The notes: generated from the sequence alone by a model not told the origin. A DNA stretch of 64,000 nt from Catellatospora bangladeshensis (GCF_016862575.1 NZ_BONF01000042.1:1-64000), one strand, 5' to 3'; counted from the first letter of the stretch, positions 8,172 to 18,105 are shown. Program-made: numbers and translations.

Positions 8172-11100
8172 TCAACACCTGGCCGCCGCGCATGCCGCGT
8201 CGGTTGCCTTGTCGGTGAGCAGTCCACCCAGGAAGTCGGTGATGACGCCCGTCGCCTCTTCAATGCCCTTGTTGACGCTCCTGGCAAGCTTGTTCGGAAC
8301 CCATCTGGAGTGCACGAAGCTCCGCCCCACCACGGCTATCTCATCCCAGGCCCGCAGGCCCAGCATGCGGATGACACCCGGGGTGACGTGGGTCGCCAGC
8401 TTCTTGACGAGCACGTCCCCGGCTTTGCCGAGCAGGAAGCCGATGCCTGCACCCAGGATCTTGGAGATCCCCTCCCGCACCTCACCTCCGATGATCAACA
8501 GCAGTCCGGCAAGCACGGTGAGCCCGGCGATGATCGCCGCGCACGGAGCACAGAGCCAGCCGGGAATGAGGCTGACCACGTCGAGGATGTTGCCGAGGAT
8601 CTCACCGATGCGGGCTACCGTCTTTCGCCAGCCGGGCTTCTCCTCAGCACCACTGGCTCCGGCGGCGAGGTGGTTGTCCCCACAGCCGATGGTGCTGGGA
8701 TCGTCACAGATGCCCGGCGCGGTGACGGTCGATCCGCCGCCTCCGGAACCGCTGCCGGGCCCGGTTCCGTGGCAGTCGGACCGGTTCGGATTGTTCGCGC
8801 AGTTCCCGCCCGCGCCGCTGCCGGTGCCGCCCGTGCCGTGGCAGTCCGACCGGTTCGGATCCTCGTAGCACGGCGTGGGCGGCGCGGGTGCCGGACCGGC
8901 GCCCCCGTCACATACGTCGCAGGCCGCGAGGCCGGTGGGGTCGGCCATGACCACGGGAGCGTTGTTCGCGTAGGCATAGCCGTTCCACGATTGCGGATCC
9001 CGAAGGTTGAACAGCGGGTCGACACTGATGAACCTGCCGGTCACCGGGTCGTAGTCGCGGGCGCCGAGGTGGGTGAGGCCCGTCGGATCGGTGGTGCCGC
9101 CGACGAAGCCCTTGGTGCCGAAACCGCTCGGCTGGGTGCCGCGCGCTCCGCCGTAGGGCAGTGACCTCCGCCGTTGCACACTCACCGTCGATGCGTCAAC
9201 GACGACCTGGCCGGTGCCGTGATGATCGGCCAGTGTCCAGGTCAGCTTGTCGCCACCGGTCCGGTTGCCGGCGGCGTCGACGTTGGCGGTCCGCACCGCG
9301 ACCCCGCCGTAGTAGCGGGTCGCCGCGATCGATCCGGCGCCGTTGCGCTTGAGTTCGGTGCCGTCCGGCAGGCTCAGGGTCGCGTATGACCCTGGGTCGC
9401 GACGCAGTAGCCGTGTCCCTTCCGGGGTGTAGAGGTAGGTCGTGTCCGCGCCGCCCTCGGTGACGGTCTTGACGCGTCCTTCCTCGTCCCAGCTCAGCGT
9501 CTGCTGCCCGAGGCCGGGTCCGGGCCTGCTGGTGGTGTTGCCACCGGCGTCGTAGCCGTAGGCCTTGGTCCCCGCCCCCACTCCGGTGACGGTCACCGAG
9601 TCCAGCGTATGCGGGCCGTGGCCCGGGTCCGGGTAGGTCGACGTGGCGGTCGAGGCCACCGACCCGTCGACGTTGTAGCCGACCTCGCTGATGCGGTTAC
9701 CGGCGAGGTCGAAGGTCCACGACAGCCGGTACGGGTCCACGCCCTGCCTCTGCGGAGCGGTGCTGCTGCAGGCGGTGGTGGCCCCCTCGGTCCACGCCGC
9801 CGTCAGGCGCCGTAGGTTGTCGTAGTCGAAGCACTCGACCTGGTCCTGGACACCCGCTGTCTTGGTGGCGAGGTACTGGACGTTGCCGGTGGCGTCGTAG
9901 GAGTAGCTGCTGGTCGCCTTGTCGATCCAGGTGCCCGGAGCCGCCTGGCTCTCCGTGTCGATCTGGTCGGTGGACAGCCTCCGGGTGCCCGGTTGGTAGG
10001 TCAGCGTGTGCCGGACCTGCTTGCCTCCCACGCCGAGGATCCGCTCGCCGACGAGCCCGTCGTGGGTGTAGGCGGTGTCGGCAACGTAGACCTGCGCACC
10101 ACTGAGCGACGTGGGCTGGCCGACCGCGTTGTAGTCGCTGGCCAGTGTCTCGGCCGGCAGGCCGCCCACCGCGGGCAGGCTGGCGGTGTCGAGTGCGCCG
10201 TCGACCCGGTACGCGAAGTCGGTCCCGTACGTTCCCGCCAGCGCGCCTTCGGCGGACGGGATGACCGTCTCGACGTGGGTCGGCTGGTAACGGTCGTTGT
10301 AGCTCGTGGCTCGCTGGATGTACGCCTGCGTGCCGGGCTGGTTGTAGCCGCCCAAATAACGCACGGACTCGTACGGCTGGCCCTTGGCGGCGGTGTCGTA
10401 GGCCCAGCCGGCGAGCTTGTCGACGTTGGCGGTCGAGTCGCCCTTGAAGACGCCGATCTTGCGGCCGAGCAGATCGTAGGTGTAGGTCAGGATCTGGTCA
10501 CGGCCGTCCTTGGTTTTGATGACCTGACCGGCGCCGTCGTAGGTGACCGTGGCGGTCCCCGCGTCCGGATCGGTATTGCTGATCATGCGGCCGAGCAGGT
10601 CGAATCCGAAGGACCACTCGTTGCCCGCCGCGTCGGTGACCTTGGTGAGGTTGCCAGCGCGGTCGTAGGTGTAGCCCGCGGTGTCCCAGGCCTGCCCCTG
10701 GCCGATCGCCAGCGTCCCGATCGAGGTGAACGTGGTGTTGTCGCCGGTGAACCGCTTGAGCGAGGGGTCGGCCTGGTCGACGGGGTACGGCCCGAACAGG
10801 TCGAGCTTGCCGTCGCCGGTGAAGTCGGCGGCGGCAAGCGTCTGCCGCTTCCATCCGGTGAACAGGTCGGTGGCCGCGGCGAAGGTGCCGTTGCCGTTGC
10901 CCAGCGCCCGCCGCAGCATCGTGTCGGAGCCGCGTACGGCCAGCAGGTCGGCTTTGCCGTCGCCGTTGGCGTCGCCGCCGACGAGCTGGTCCAGGCCGGC
11001 CCAGCCGGTGCCCAGATCGGTCGGGCCGGTGAACGACCCGCCCCCGGATGCGGCCTGCCAGTACTGCAGCATGCCGTCGGCCGCGCGGATGCCGGCGAGG

Positions 11101-14100
11101 TCGGTGTACCCGTCGCCGTTGAAGTCGCCCGAAGCGAGTTGCCGCACTCCGGAGAACCCGGTGCCGACCTGGCCGTTGGCGGTCAGGTTGCCGGTGCCGT
11201 CGCCCGAGTAGCGCAACAGCGCGCCGTCGGTCTTGCGGATGCCGAGCGCGTCGAGGCTGGTGTTGCCGTCGAATCGTCCGGCGACCCACTCGCGCAGCGC
11301 GTCCAGCTGGTCTGCGGTGGTGGAGGAGGTGGGGGTGAAGGTGCCGTTGGCGTTGCCGGCGAACAGGACCTTGCGTCTGGCTCCGGGCCGGATGGCCTGG
11401 AGGTCGGCTTTGCCGTCGCCGGTGAAGTCACCGGCGATCAGGTCCGTGTAGTCGGCGAAGCTGTGGTACTGCCGCGTCTGCGTGGCACGGCCGAGCGCGT
11501 CGGTCAGCGTCGTGGTGTCGGTGCCGCCCAACGCCGCGTCGACCGTGGCACGGTCGCCGTCGTAGCTGGTCGAGACCTTCGACTGGAGGGCGTCGGCGCT
11601 CCACAGCTCGTCGGTGAGCTTCCGGCCGAGGCCGTCGTAGGTGTAGCGGTGCTGGTTGCCGACGGCGGTGTCGGCCCAGTCGGTGAAGCGGGCCGAGCCC
11701 GGCGCGCCGGAGTTGTAGAACGACGACACCTTGGCCGTGCGGCCGTGCTCGTCGTACTGGGTGTCGGTGATGGAGCGCCCGCCGTCGGCGGTGGGGCGCT
11801 GGGTCTGCCGGGTGCGCAGGAACCCGTCGAGGATCTCGTAGGACGTGATCTGCTGACCGTCCGGGCCCAGCCTGGTCGTCGCGACGTACGCGGCGGTGGT
11901 ACCCCCGTCGAGGCTGTACGCGTAGGCCACGTCGGGTGTCAGTGACGTGGACCGGTTGGCACGCCACACCTTGACCAGCCGGCCGAGGCTGTCGTACTGG
12001 GCGGTGGTGACCTTGTCGTTGGCGTCGGTGACGGTCAGCGGCACCCCGAACGCGGGGTCGAGCGCGGTGTCGATCGCGAAGGCCGACCCTGTCGGTGGCG
12101 TTACCGTGGTGGCCGTCGTCAGGCCCAGCGTCTGGCTGTAGGTGGTCGTGGTGGTCCGGCCGTTGCCGTCGGTGACGGCGGTGGGACGTCCCCAGGGGTC
12201 GTGGGCCGCGTCCATGGTCGTGATCCAGTTAGGGTTCGTGCCGGTGTAGTCCCGGACCTGCTCCACGCGGGTGACGTCCCCGTTGAGCGGGATCCGGGTC
12301 AGGCTCGGCGTGCTCGATCCCGGCTGGTCGTAGTACGTACGGGTCTCGGCCACGGCATCCGCGGGGAACGACGGGGTGCCGGCGCAGCCGACCCCGACCG
12401 TCTTCGTGCTCGCCACCAGGCTCGGCTGGTAGCGCGACTGCACGGTGACCAGGTCCCGTTTGCCGTCGCCGGTGATGTCGCCGACACCGAGGAAGATGTC
12501 GGTGTCGGTGGCGATCCTGCCACTGGCGATGACCGCCGGCGTGCCCACGCCGCTGGCGCCGTTGCCGGGCAGGACATACACCGACCAGTTGTCGGCGGCG
12601 AGCAGATCGGCCTTGCCGTCGCCGGTGTAGTCGCCGTACCCGAAGATCTGCTCGTACTTGTCGGCGCCGTATCCCGAGGCGGCGATGATGGACACCGTCG
12701 ACCACTGGCCGGCGCCGTCGCCCCGCCAGATCAGCAGCGCGTTGTCGCTGTGCCGGCGGCCCATGATGTCGGCCTTGCCGTCACCGCTGAAGTCCCCCGG
12801 CGAGAACAGGTCGTACTGCTTCCAGCCGTCGCTCTCGCCGATCTGCTCGCCGACGCTCACTCCTCCGGCGCCGTTGCCCTTGAACATGTACAGCAGGCCG
12901 TCGGGGTTGGCGCCGATGATGTCGGCTTTGCCGTCCCCGTTGAAGTCGCCGGGCGAGAAGATCTCGGAGTAACCCTGCCAGCTGCCCGGCCAGAAGACGA
13001 CCGCGGCGCCGAAGGTGCCGTCACCGTTGCCGGGCAGGTAGCTCATGCCGCCGGTGGTGCTGGACCGGGCGATCAGGTCCCGCTTGCCGTCCCCGTTGAA
13101 GTCGCTGATCGGGAACACCTTGTTGTATCCCGAGAAGTCGGCGTTCACCACGACCGGGGACGTCGAGAAGCCCGAGGTCGGCGCGCCGTCGTAGCGGCGC
13201 AGGTTCGGGTACGGGTTGCCGTTGTAGACGGTCGTCGTGCACGTGTCGTCGGTGGTCACCGCCGTGTCGCCCTTGGCGTCGGTGGTGAGCACGTTGGAGA
13301 ACGCGTCGTAGGTGTAGTCGGTCTGGGTGGTCCGCCAGCTGTTGGTCGCCGCGACCCAGGTCACCGTCCGGTCCCAGCCGGTCAGCTGCCGGTACGCGGT
13401 GGTCGGCACCACCCGTGCCCACGCCGAGGACAGCGAGCGCCCGCCGGACTGCACGGCGGCCGGGTCGTGGAACACCTTCTTGAGGATCGTGGTGCTTTCC
13501 CCGTCGAAGGTGATCTCCTCCTTGAGGAAGCCGGCCCGATACCAGAGGTCGGTCGCGGCCGCGTTGTCGGTATCGGTGATCGCCGAGGTGCGCGCCCCGT
13601 CTCCCCCGGCCGAGGTCCGGTCGCCCGACAGGCCCCGCAGGTAGAGCCGCAGCGTCTTCGACTTGACCGCCGTCCCGACCGTCTCGGTCACCAGCGGGTA
13701 GCCGACCCACAGGTTCCACGACCGGTCGTCCATGTCCAGCGTCGTGAACCCGGCCTGGTCGTGCTTCCACAGCACCGGCGACGACGAGCCGATGGTCCTG
13801 CCGGCCAGCGACATCGACACCGCGTAGTCATAATCGTGGATGATCGGCGGCGCGCCGCCGGTCAGGTCCTCCTCGGTGACCCGGTCCACCCGGTACTTGT
13901 GCCACCAGGTCCACACCTGTGCGGTGCCGTTGTCGTACAGCTGCGGGAAGCACCTGCGGTTGTTGTTGTCCGACGCCGGCGGCGAGATGCCGCCCACGCA
14001 GTTGCCGTCCGTCCCGGAGTAGGTGACGGTGATCTTCTTACCCGCCTCGGTCGTGATGCCCTTCAGCCGGTACTTCCACGACTCCGGCGCACCGGAACCC

Positions 14101-16070
14101 GCCGCGAACAGCGCCCGGTTCTGCATCGACGTGCCGTAGTCGAGCAGGACCGTGGGCATGCCGTCACGGGTGATCGAGAAGAGCGTCAGCACCCCGAGGT
14201 AGCCCGGGTGCCCGGTGCCCTTGATCGTGGTCCACAGGTCCACCGAGGTCACGGTCTGATAGGCGGGTGTGCCCGACGGCGACTCCAGCGCCTGCACCGA
14301 GATGTTCGTCAGCCGCTTCGCGGTCCAGTAGGTCGGCGCGCCACACCCGGAGCCGCCGGCGCAGTCCAGGTCCCACGGCACGTCGGGCCAGTTACTGCCG
14401 TCGTGCGTGCCACAGGACGACGTCCAGCACCGATCGGCCACGGTGAACACCACCCTGGCCGCCGGAGGTGTGCCGGGAGCCGACACCGACAGGTCGCTCG
14501 TGCGCTCGTCGCCCGCCCGGAAGCCGTAGTCGATCTTCTCCAGGTAGCCGCCGCGGTCGTATCCCGCCGAGCCGCCCGGAGTCGCCGCGTAGTTGTACTC
14601 CTTCTTGTAGGTGTAGACCATCGTGTTGCCGTGCGGGTCGACGACGTAGTCGAGGTTCCACCGGTACGCCATCGCACACGTTGACTTCAGCGCCGACGCC
14701 CAGTCGAAGCAGGGCTCGCCGCTGGAGTTGCTCAGCACCGGCTGCCCCCACACCGAGTGGGTGCGGTTGCCCTTCACGATCGACAGGCCGAAGTAGTACT
14801 GCGTGCCGTCCTTGGTGGTCAGCCGCCACCGCTCGTTGTTCCAGTTCAGGGTGCGGTCGTCGCCGCCGTCGGTGATGTACTCGACCTTGGTCGCGTCGTC
14901 GTCGGCCAGGTGCCACACCTTGGGCCGCGAGGTGTTCGGCGTGCTGCTGGAGTCGTCCGGGATGAGCTCCGTCGCCCGGCCGTCCCACATCAGGCGCGCG
15001 TTCGGCACCCGCCAGCACTGCATCGGCACGGTCGCGATCCAGTTCGGCGTCACCGGCGTCGTGTCGATGCCGCACGACATGTAAGACCGCTCGATGTAGC
15101 CCGGTTCGTAGGACCAGCCCTCACCCAGCCAGCCGGGCTGGGTGTTGCGGTGCGCGGTCTGCCCGTCGACGGCGGCGCTGGAGTAGCTGAGCGCGACCTT
15201 CGGCGCCAGACCGCCGGGCACGGGCACCGTCGGAATGTCGTACGACCAGGAGAACCCGCCGCCAGACTGCCCGGCCTGCCACGACGCCGCCTGCGACAGC
15301 GGCGTCTGCGTGAAGTCATCCGTGGCCGACGTCGGCGCGGCCATCAGCGCCACCACCGTGTTCGCACCCGCCACCGACACCTCGCCGGAGACGGTCTCGG
15401 TCTTGGCGTCAGTGGTCGACGGCACGGCGACCGCGTCGCGGCAGCCAGCCGCGGCCGGCGTCGTCAGCGCGCACTCCGGCAGGGTGACCAGCCGCAGCCG
15501 GTGCTCCCAGCCAGCGCCGAACGCGTCGTGGAACGCGCCGTAGCCGACGTCGAGCCGCACGGCGCCGGCGCTGCCGACGCCGTCGTTGCGGGTCAGGCGC
15601 ATCGCCACCGCCGCGCCAGCCTTCGCCGCCGCGGCACGGTCGGCGATACGCACCCCCACCTTCGCGGGCGCGGCGGTCGCCGGAGCCGCGTCGGGAACGC
15701 CCTTGCCCCGCTGCACGATCGGGGTCCGGTGCAGGGTCGTGATGGTCACCGGGAGGCCGCCGACCACCCCGTGGCCGGACCTGCTCCCGTCGGCGCGGGC
15801 CGTCAGCCCCACCTCACCCGCGACCGGTGCCGGCCACACGACCGGGTCGGCCCGCCACGGGGTCTGCTGCGGCTGCTGCTGCGGGCGGGGCTGCGCCGCC
15901 TTGCCCGACACCGACTTGTCGTGCGCCTGCGCCACCGCGGACGGGCGGGACGCGGCAAGCGCGGGTGGCACCCACCCCAGCAAGCCCGCCACCATCGACG
16001 CGGCGACACCGGATATAAGGACAAGGGCGCGTCGGCGCGCCCTCAAAGACGGTCTTGACAGTGGTATCAC
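8172..16070 (-). CDS. Giant secreted RHS/YD-repeat protein with FG-GAP blocks
   Basis: A 2632-residue protein starting at GTG 16070, preceded by GGGGA. Residues about 1-39 are a Sec signal peptide. The N-terminal region is SpvB/TcdB-like (for example PGGLAPKVALSYSSAAVDGQ). Two FG-GAP/VCBS blocks with repeated DFNGDGKxD calcium loops lie at about 985-1210 and 1545-1755. YD/RHS repeats lie between and after them (YDSLGRLVKV, YDRAGNLTKVTD, YDLLGRKIG). The RHS-associated core GARDYDPVTGRFISVDPLF is near 2340. The variable tail (2376-2632) has a Pro/Gly linker with two NRSDCHGTG repeats, then a hydrophobic segment (about 2490-2540) and a basic end. By family it should be a wall- or medium-exposed polymorphic toxin or adhesin, but the tail matches no toxin I know. 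No immunity gene follows; the next gene is convergent. Confidence 0.9.
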   Translation of the reverse strand: MIPLSRPSLRARRRALVLISGVAASMVAGLLGWVPPALAASRPSAVAQAHDKSVSGKAAQPRPQQQPQQTPWRADPVVWPAPVAGEVGLTARADGSRSGHGVVGGLPVTITTLHRTPIVQRGKGVPDAAPATAAPAKVGVRIADRAAAAKAGAAVAMRLTRNDGVGSAGAVRLDVGYGAFHDAFGAGWEHRLRLVTLPECALTTPAAAGCRDAVAVPSTTDAKTETVSGEVSVAGANTVVALMAAPTSATDDFTQTPLSQAASWQAGQSGGGFSWSYDIPTVPVPGGLAPKVALSYSSAAVDGQTAHRNTQPGWLGEGWSYEPGYIERSYMSCGIDTTPVTPNWIATVPMQCWRVPNARLMWDGRATELIPDDSSSTPNTSRPKVWHLADDDATKVEYITDGGDDRTLNWNNERWRLTTKDGTQYYFGLSIVKGNRTHSVWGQPVLSNSSGEPCFDWASALKSTCAMAYRWNLDYVVDPHGNTMVYTYKKEYNYAATPGGSAGYDRGGYLEKIDYGFRAGDERTSDLSVSAPGTPPAARVVFTVADRCWTSSCGTHDGSNWPDVPWDLDCAGGSGCGAPTYWTAKRLTNISVQALESPSGTPAYQTVTSVDLWTTIKGTGHPGYLGVLTLFSITRDGMPTVLLDYGTSMQNRALFAAGSGAPESWKYRLKGITTEAGKKITVTYSGTDGNCVGGISPPASDNNNRRCFPQLYDNGTAQVWTWWHKYRVDRVTEEDLTGGAPPIIHDYDYAVSMSLAGRTIGSSSPVLWKHDQAGFTTLDMDDRSWNLWVGYPLVTETVGTAVKSKTLRLYLRGLSGDRTSAGGDGARTSAITDTDNAAATDLWYRAGFLKEEITFDGESTTILKKVFHDPAAVQSGGRSLSSAWARVVPTTAYRQLTGWDRTVTWVAATNSWRTTQTDYTYDAFSNVLTTDAKGDTAVTTDDTCTTTVYNGNPYPNLRRYDGAPTSGFSTSPVVVNADFSGYNKVFPISDFNGDGKRDLIARSSTTGGMSYLPGNGDGTFGAAVVFWPGSWQGYSEIFSPGDFNGDGKADIIGANPDGLLYMFKGNGAGGVSVGEQIGESDGWKQYDLFSPGDFSGDGKADIMGRRHSDNALLIWRGDGAGQWSTVSIIAASGYGADKYEQIFGYGDYTGDGKADLLAADNWSVYVLPGNGASGVGTPAVIASGRIATDTDIFLGVGDITGDGKRDLVTVQSRYQPSLVASTKTVGVGCAGTPSFPADAVAETRTYYDQPGSSTPSLTRIPLNGDVTRVEQVRDYTGTNPNWITTMDAAHDPWGRPTAVTDGNGRTTTTTYSQTLGLTTATTVTPPTGSAFAIDTALDPAFGVPLTVTDANDKVTTAQYDSLGRLVKVWRANRSTSLTPDVAYAYSLDGGTTAAYVATTRLGPDGQQITSYEILDGFLRTRQTQRPTADGGRSITDTQYDEHGRTAKVSSFYNSGAPGSARFTDWADTAVGNQHRYTYDGLGRKLTDELWSADALQSKVSTSYDGDRATVDAALGGTDTTTLTDALGRATQTRQYHSFADYTDLIAGDFTGDGKADLQAIRPGARRKVLFAGNANGTFTPTSSTTADQLDALREWVAGRFDGNTSLDALGIRKTDGALLRYSGDGTGNLTANGQVGTGFSGVRQLASGDFNGDGYTDLAGIRAADGMLQYWQAASGGGSFTGPTDLGTGWAGLDQLVGGDANGDGKADLLAVRGSDTMLRRALGNGNGTFAAATDLFTGWKRQTLAAADFTGDGKLDLFGPYPVDQADPSLKRFTGDNTTFTSIGTLAIGQGQAWDTAGYTYDRAGNLTKVTDAAGNEWSFGFDLLGRMISNTDPDAGTATVTYDGAGQVIKTKDGRDQILTYTYDLLGRKIGVFKGDSTANVDKLAGWAYDTAAKGQPYESVRYLGGYNQPGTQAYIQRATSYNDRYQPTHVETVIPSAEGALAGTYGTDFAYRVDGALDTASLPAVGGLPAETLASDYNAVGQPTSLSGAQVYVADTAYTHDGLVGERILGVGGKQVRHTLTYQPGTRRLSTDQIDTESQAAPGTWIDKATSSYSYDATGNVQYLATKTAGVQDQVECFDYDNLRRLTAAWTEGATTACSSTAPQRQGVDPYRLSWTFDLAGNRISEVGYNVDGSVASTATSTYPDPGHGPHTLDSVTVTGVGAGTKAYGYDAGGNTTSRPGPGLGQQTLSWDEEGRVKTVTEGGADTTYLYTPEGTRLLRRDPGSYATLSLPDGTELKRNGAGSIAATRYYGGVAVRTANVDAAGNRTGGDKLTWTLADHHGTGQVVVDASTVSVQRRRSLPYGGARGTQPSGFGTKGFVGGTTDPTGLTHLGARDYDPVTGRFISVDPLFNLRDPQSWNGYAYANNAPVVMADPTGLAACDVCDGGAGPAPAPPTPCYEDPNRSDCHGTGGTGSGAGGNCANNPNRSDCHGTGPGSGSGGGGSTVTAPGICDDPSTIGCGDNHLAAGASGAEEKPGWRKTVARIGEILGNILDVVSLIPGWLCAPCAAIIAGLTVLAGLLLIIGGEVREGISKILGAGIGFLLGKAGDVLVKKLATHVTPGVIRMLGLRAWDEIAVVGRSFVHSRWVPNKLARSVNKGIEEATGVITDFLGGLLTDKATDAACAAARC

Positions 16071-16285
16071 GGATTCCCCGATCGCTGACGCAACTGGCCC
16101 AGGCGGCGTCGCCTGAGGCCGATCAGCGCGAGGATTCCGGAACCGTGCCGAGCACCACCAGATCCGTTACACAGGAGGCAATGTCGCAGCTCATCGCCTT
16201 GACAGGCCAGCCGGGCGGCGTTCGCCACGCCGCTGCCGGGATCGGGTACGCACTCGCCGACCCGAGCCCGGCAGCCGCTCGCGGG
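16071..16285 (-). promoter_or_regulatory. Upstream region of the RHS gene
   Basis: This 215-bp stretch holds no convincing gene and should contain the RHS promoter. I found no clear -35/-10 pair or operator repeat. Confidence 0.25.
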
Positions 16286-16490
16286 TCAGGCCGTGACCCG
16301 GAAGGTGGTGATGGTGTCGTCCTGCGCGTTGATCTCGCGCGCCGCGTCGGAGGAGACCCAGTCGTTGGCGCCGCCCTCATTGGAATGCCGTGATGAATCT
16401 GTCGACGGCGCTAATCCTGCGGCTTCTCCTTCCCACAGCCTCAAGGCACTCCTTCGGTCAGGCACAGCAGGAATGCACGGCGACAGCGAC
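16286..16490 (-). pseudogene. C-terminal remnant of an unidentified gene
   Basis: On the minus strand an open frame runs from the edge of the insertion-sequence scar to a TGA at 16286-16288. Its last residues read GGANDWVSSDAAREINAQDD followed by TITTFRVTA, which looks like natural protein. It has no start codon of its own, and the upstream side abuts the transposon end at 16491. The parent gene was probably interrupted and mostly lost. I do not recognise the parent family. Confidence 0.35.
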
Positions 16491-16644
16491 TTAGGGCGTG
16501 TCTCACTTGGTGAGGCGGCGGTAGCAGATCAGGGCACTGGCGATCATGGCAAGGGCTTCGTAGTGGTCGCCCTTGCGGTCGGTGCGCCGGACCAGGCGCC
16601 GATGACGCATCAGCCAGGGCAAACACGATTCGACAGCTTCCGGA
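16491..16644 (-). mobile_element. IS5-like transposase C-terminal remnant and IS end
   Basis: Read on the minus strand, the stretch from 16643 to the TGA at 16503 encodes EAVESCLPWLMRHRRLVRRT, a short linker, then ALAMIASALICYRRLTK. This is the characteristic C-terminus of IS5-group DDE transposases, including the catalytic-Glu helix and the RRLxR helix. Just beyond the stop is TTAGGGCGTGTCTC (16491-16504), which resembles a terminal inverted repeat of such elements. The rest of the element is missing: its upstream neighbour is the stop codon of the flavoprotein gene at 16645. It is therefore a non-functional scar. Confidence 0.7.
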
Positions 16645-18105
16645 CTAGGCGTGGCGTTCTGCGGCGGCGAGCGCGTCCAGCGGCACTGGCTTCACCGGCG
16701 GCTGTGCCGTGAAAGTGCCGACCTGCTCGGGTGTGCGCCCGGTCTGCGCGGCGATCAGCCCGCACACCGCGGGCGCGCACGACCTGCCCTGGCACAGGCC
16801 CATACCGGCACGGGTCACGAGCTTGACCGCGTTCGCAGTGCCCAGATGCGGGTGCTCGGCGAGCGCCTGTCGGATGTCCCCGGCGCGCACCTCCTCGCAC
16901 CGGCACAGCACGGTCTCGTCGGTGACCAGCGCGCCGAGCGTCGCCGGGGCCGGTGCAAACCTGCTGAGCACCGCAGCCGCGAAACGCCGCCGCCGCGCGA
17001 GGACCCGCCGGACCGGCCGGGCCAGCGCGCTCGCGCGGTCGGCGTCGAGCAGCCCGAGCGCTTGCAAGGTGCCGTACGCGGCGAGCCGCCCCTCGACCTC
17101 GGCCTGCTCCGCCCCGGCGACCCCCGTCAGCTCCCCCGCGACGCTGACACCGGGCACGGATGTGCGCATCCACGCGTCGTGCGCGACGACCCATCCGCCC
17201 TCGCCCGGCCGCCAGTCGACGGCGCATCCGGCCTGCCTGGCGAGTTCGGTGGACGGGACGAACCCATACCCGAGCGCGAGCACGTCGCAGCCCACGATCC
17301 GCTCGGTGCCGGGCATGAGCACACCGCCCGAATCCACCCTGGACATGTTCACCGAGTCGAGTGCGTCGTCGCCGTGCGCGGAGCGGATCACGGTCCCGAA
17401 CCGGATCGGCACCCGCGCCCGCCGCAGCGTACGCAGCGCGGCGGCCCCTTCGGCGAGCTTGCCCGCGCTGCCGAACGCGGCGAGCAAGTCCCGCGGCCCC
17501 GGCAGCAGGACACGCGGGTGCTGGCTGAACGCGACCTCGACCACCCGCGCCCCCGCGTCGACGAGCTGGGCGGCGACCACGAGCAGCAGCGGATGCCCGC
17601 CCGCCAGCACGAACCGGTGCCCCGGCAGCAGTCCCTGGGCTTTGACGAAGGTCTGCACGCCGCCCGCGGTGAGCACGCCGGGCAGCGTCCACCCGGGGAA
17701 CGGCACCGGCAGGTCGTACGCGCCCGCGGTCAGCACCAGCGCGGACGGCTCCAGCACCCGCCCGCCGTCCGGGGTGTGCACGCCGACCCGGATCCGCCCG
17801 GGGCCGGGTGCGGGTCCGGCGTAGTCGTCGAGCCCGGCCCTGGTCCCGAACACGCCCCACGCGGTGCTGTCGGGCAGCCACCGAACGTTCGGTGTCGACT
17901 CGGCCTCGGCCAGCAGCGCCCGGCCGGCCTTCGCCTGACGTCCCGGCCGGGTGAACCCGGCGGGCGGCTGGCGGTAGATCTGGCCGCCGGGCCGCTGCTG
18001 CTCATCGACGACCAGCACATCGGCGCCGTGGCGGCCGAGGGTCGCGGCGGCGGCGAGCCCGGCGGGCCCCGCGCCGACGACGACCACGTCGGGCTGCTCG
18101 TTCAT
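16645..18105 (-). CDS. FAD-dependent oxidoreductase with BFD-like [2Fe-2S] domain (dehydrogenase subunit)
   Basis: A 486-residue flavoprotein. It has an N-terminal Rossmann FAD site, VVVGAGPAGLAAA at 8-20, a second dinucleotide region around 140-280, and a C-terminal BFD-like domain with Cys401, Cys403, Cys438 and Cys443 (CRC and CQGRSC) to hold a [2Fe-2S] cluster. This matches HcnB/OoxA-type subunits of opine, D-hydroxyproline and cyanide-forming dehydrogenases. These work with a small ferredoxin-like subunit and a second FAD subunit, and both are encoded just upstream with 4-bp and 8-bp overlaps. The subunit probably passes electrons from the substrate flavin to the respiratory chain. Confidence 0.85.
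   Translation of the reverse strand: MNEQPDVVVVGAGPAGLAAAATLGRHGADVLVVDEQQRPGGQIYRQPPAGFTRPGRQAKAGRALLAEAESTPNVRWLPDSTAWGVFGTRAGLDDYAGPAPGPGRIRVGVHTPDGGRVLEPSALVLTAGAYDLPVPFPGWTLPGVLTAGGVQTFVKAQGLLPGHRFVLAGGHPLLLVVAAQLVDAGARVVEVAFSQHPRVLLPGPRDLLAAFGSAGKLAEGAAALRTLRRARVPIRFGTVIRSAHGDDALDSVNMSRVDSGGVLMPGTERIVGCDVLALGYGFVPSTELARQAGCAVDWRPGEGGWVVAHDAWMRTSVPGVSVAGELTGVAGAEQAEVEGRLAAYGTLQALGLLDADRASALARPVRRVLARRRRFAAAVLSRFAPAPATLGALVTDETVLCRCEEVRAGDIRQALAEHPHLGTANAVKLVTRAGMGLCQGRSCAPAVCGLIAAQTGRTPEQVGTFTAQPPVKPVPLDALAAAERHA

Noticed and set aside
8769-8862. Two near-identical 25-bp units 69 bp apart, possible CRISPR
   Set aside because: They encode the NRSDCHGTG linker repeats of the RHS tail; only two copies and in frame.
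9993-11945. 650-codon plus-strand frame with repeated VAVGVA-like blocks
   Set aside because: The apparent repeats are the antisense of the FG-GAP repeats in the RHS gene.
12201-14684. 827-codon open frame on the plus strand inside the RHS gene
   Set aside because: It is antisense to clear YD/FG-GAP coding sequence, is dominated by Arg, Val and Gly, and has no domain. Such mirror frames are expected at this GC content.
16610-17881. 423-codon minus-strand frame across the flavoprotein gene
   Set aside because: It is a shifted frame of the FAD/BFD gene, rich in Arg and Ala, with no motif.
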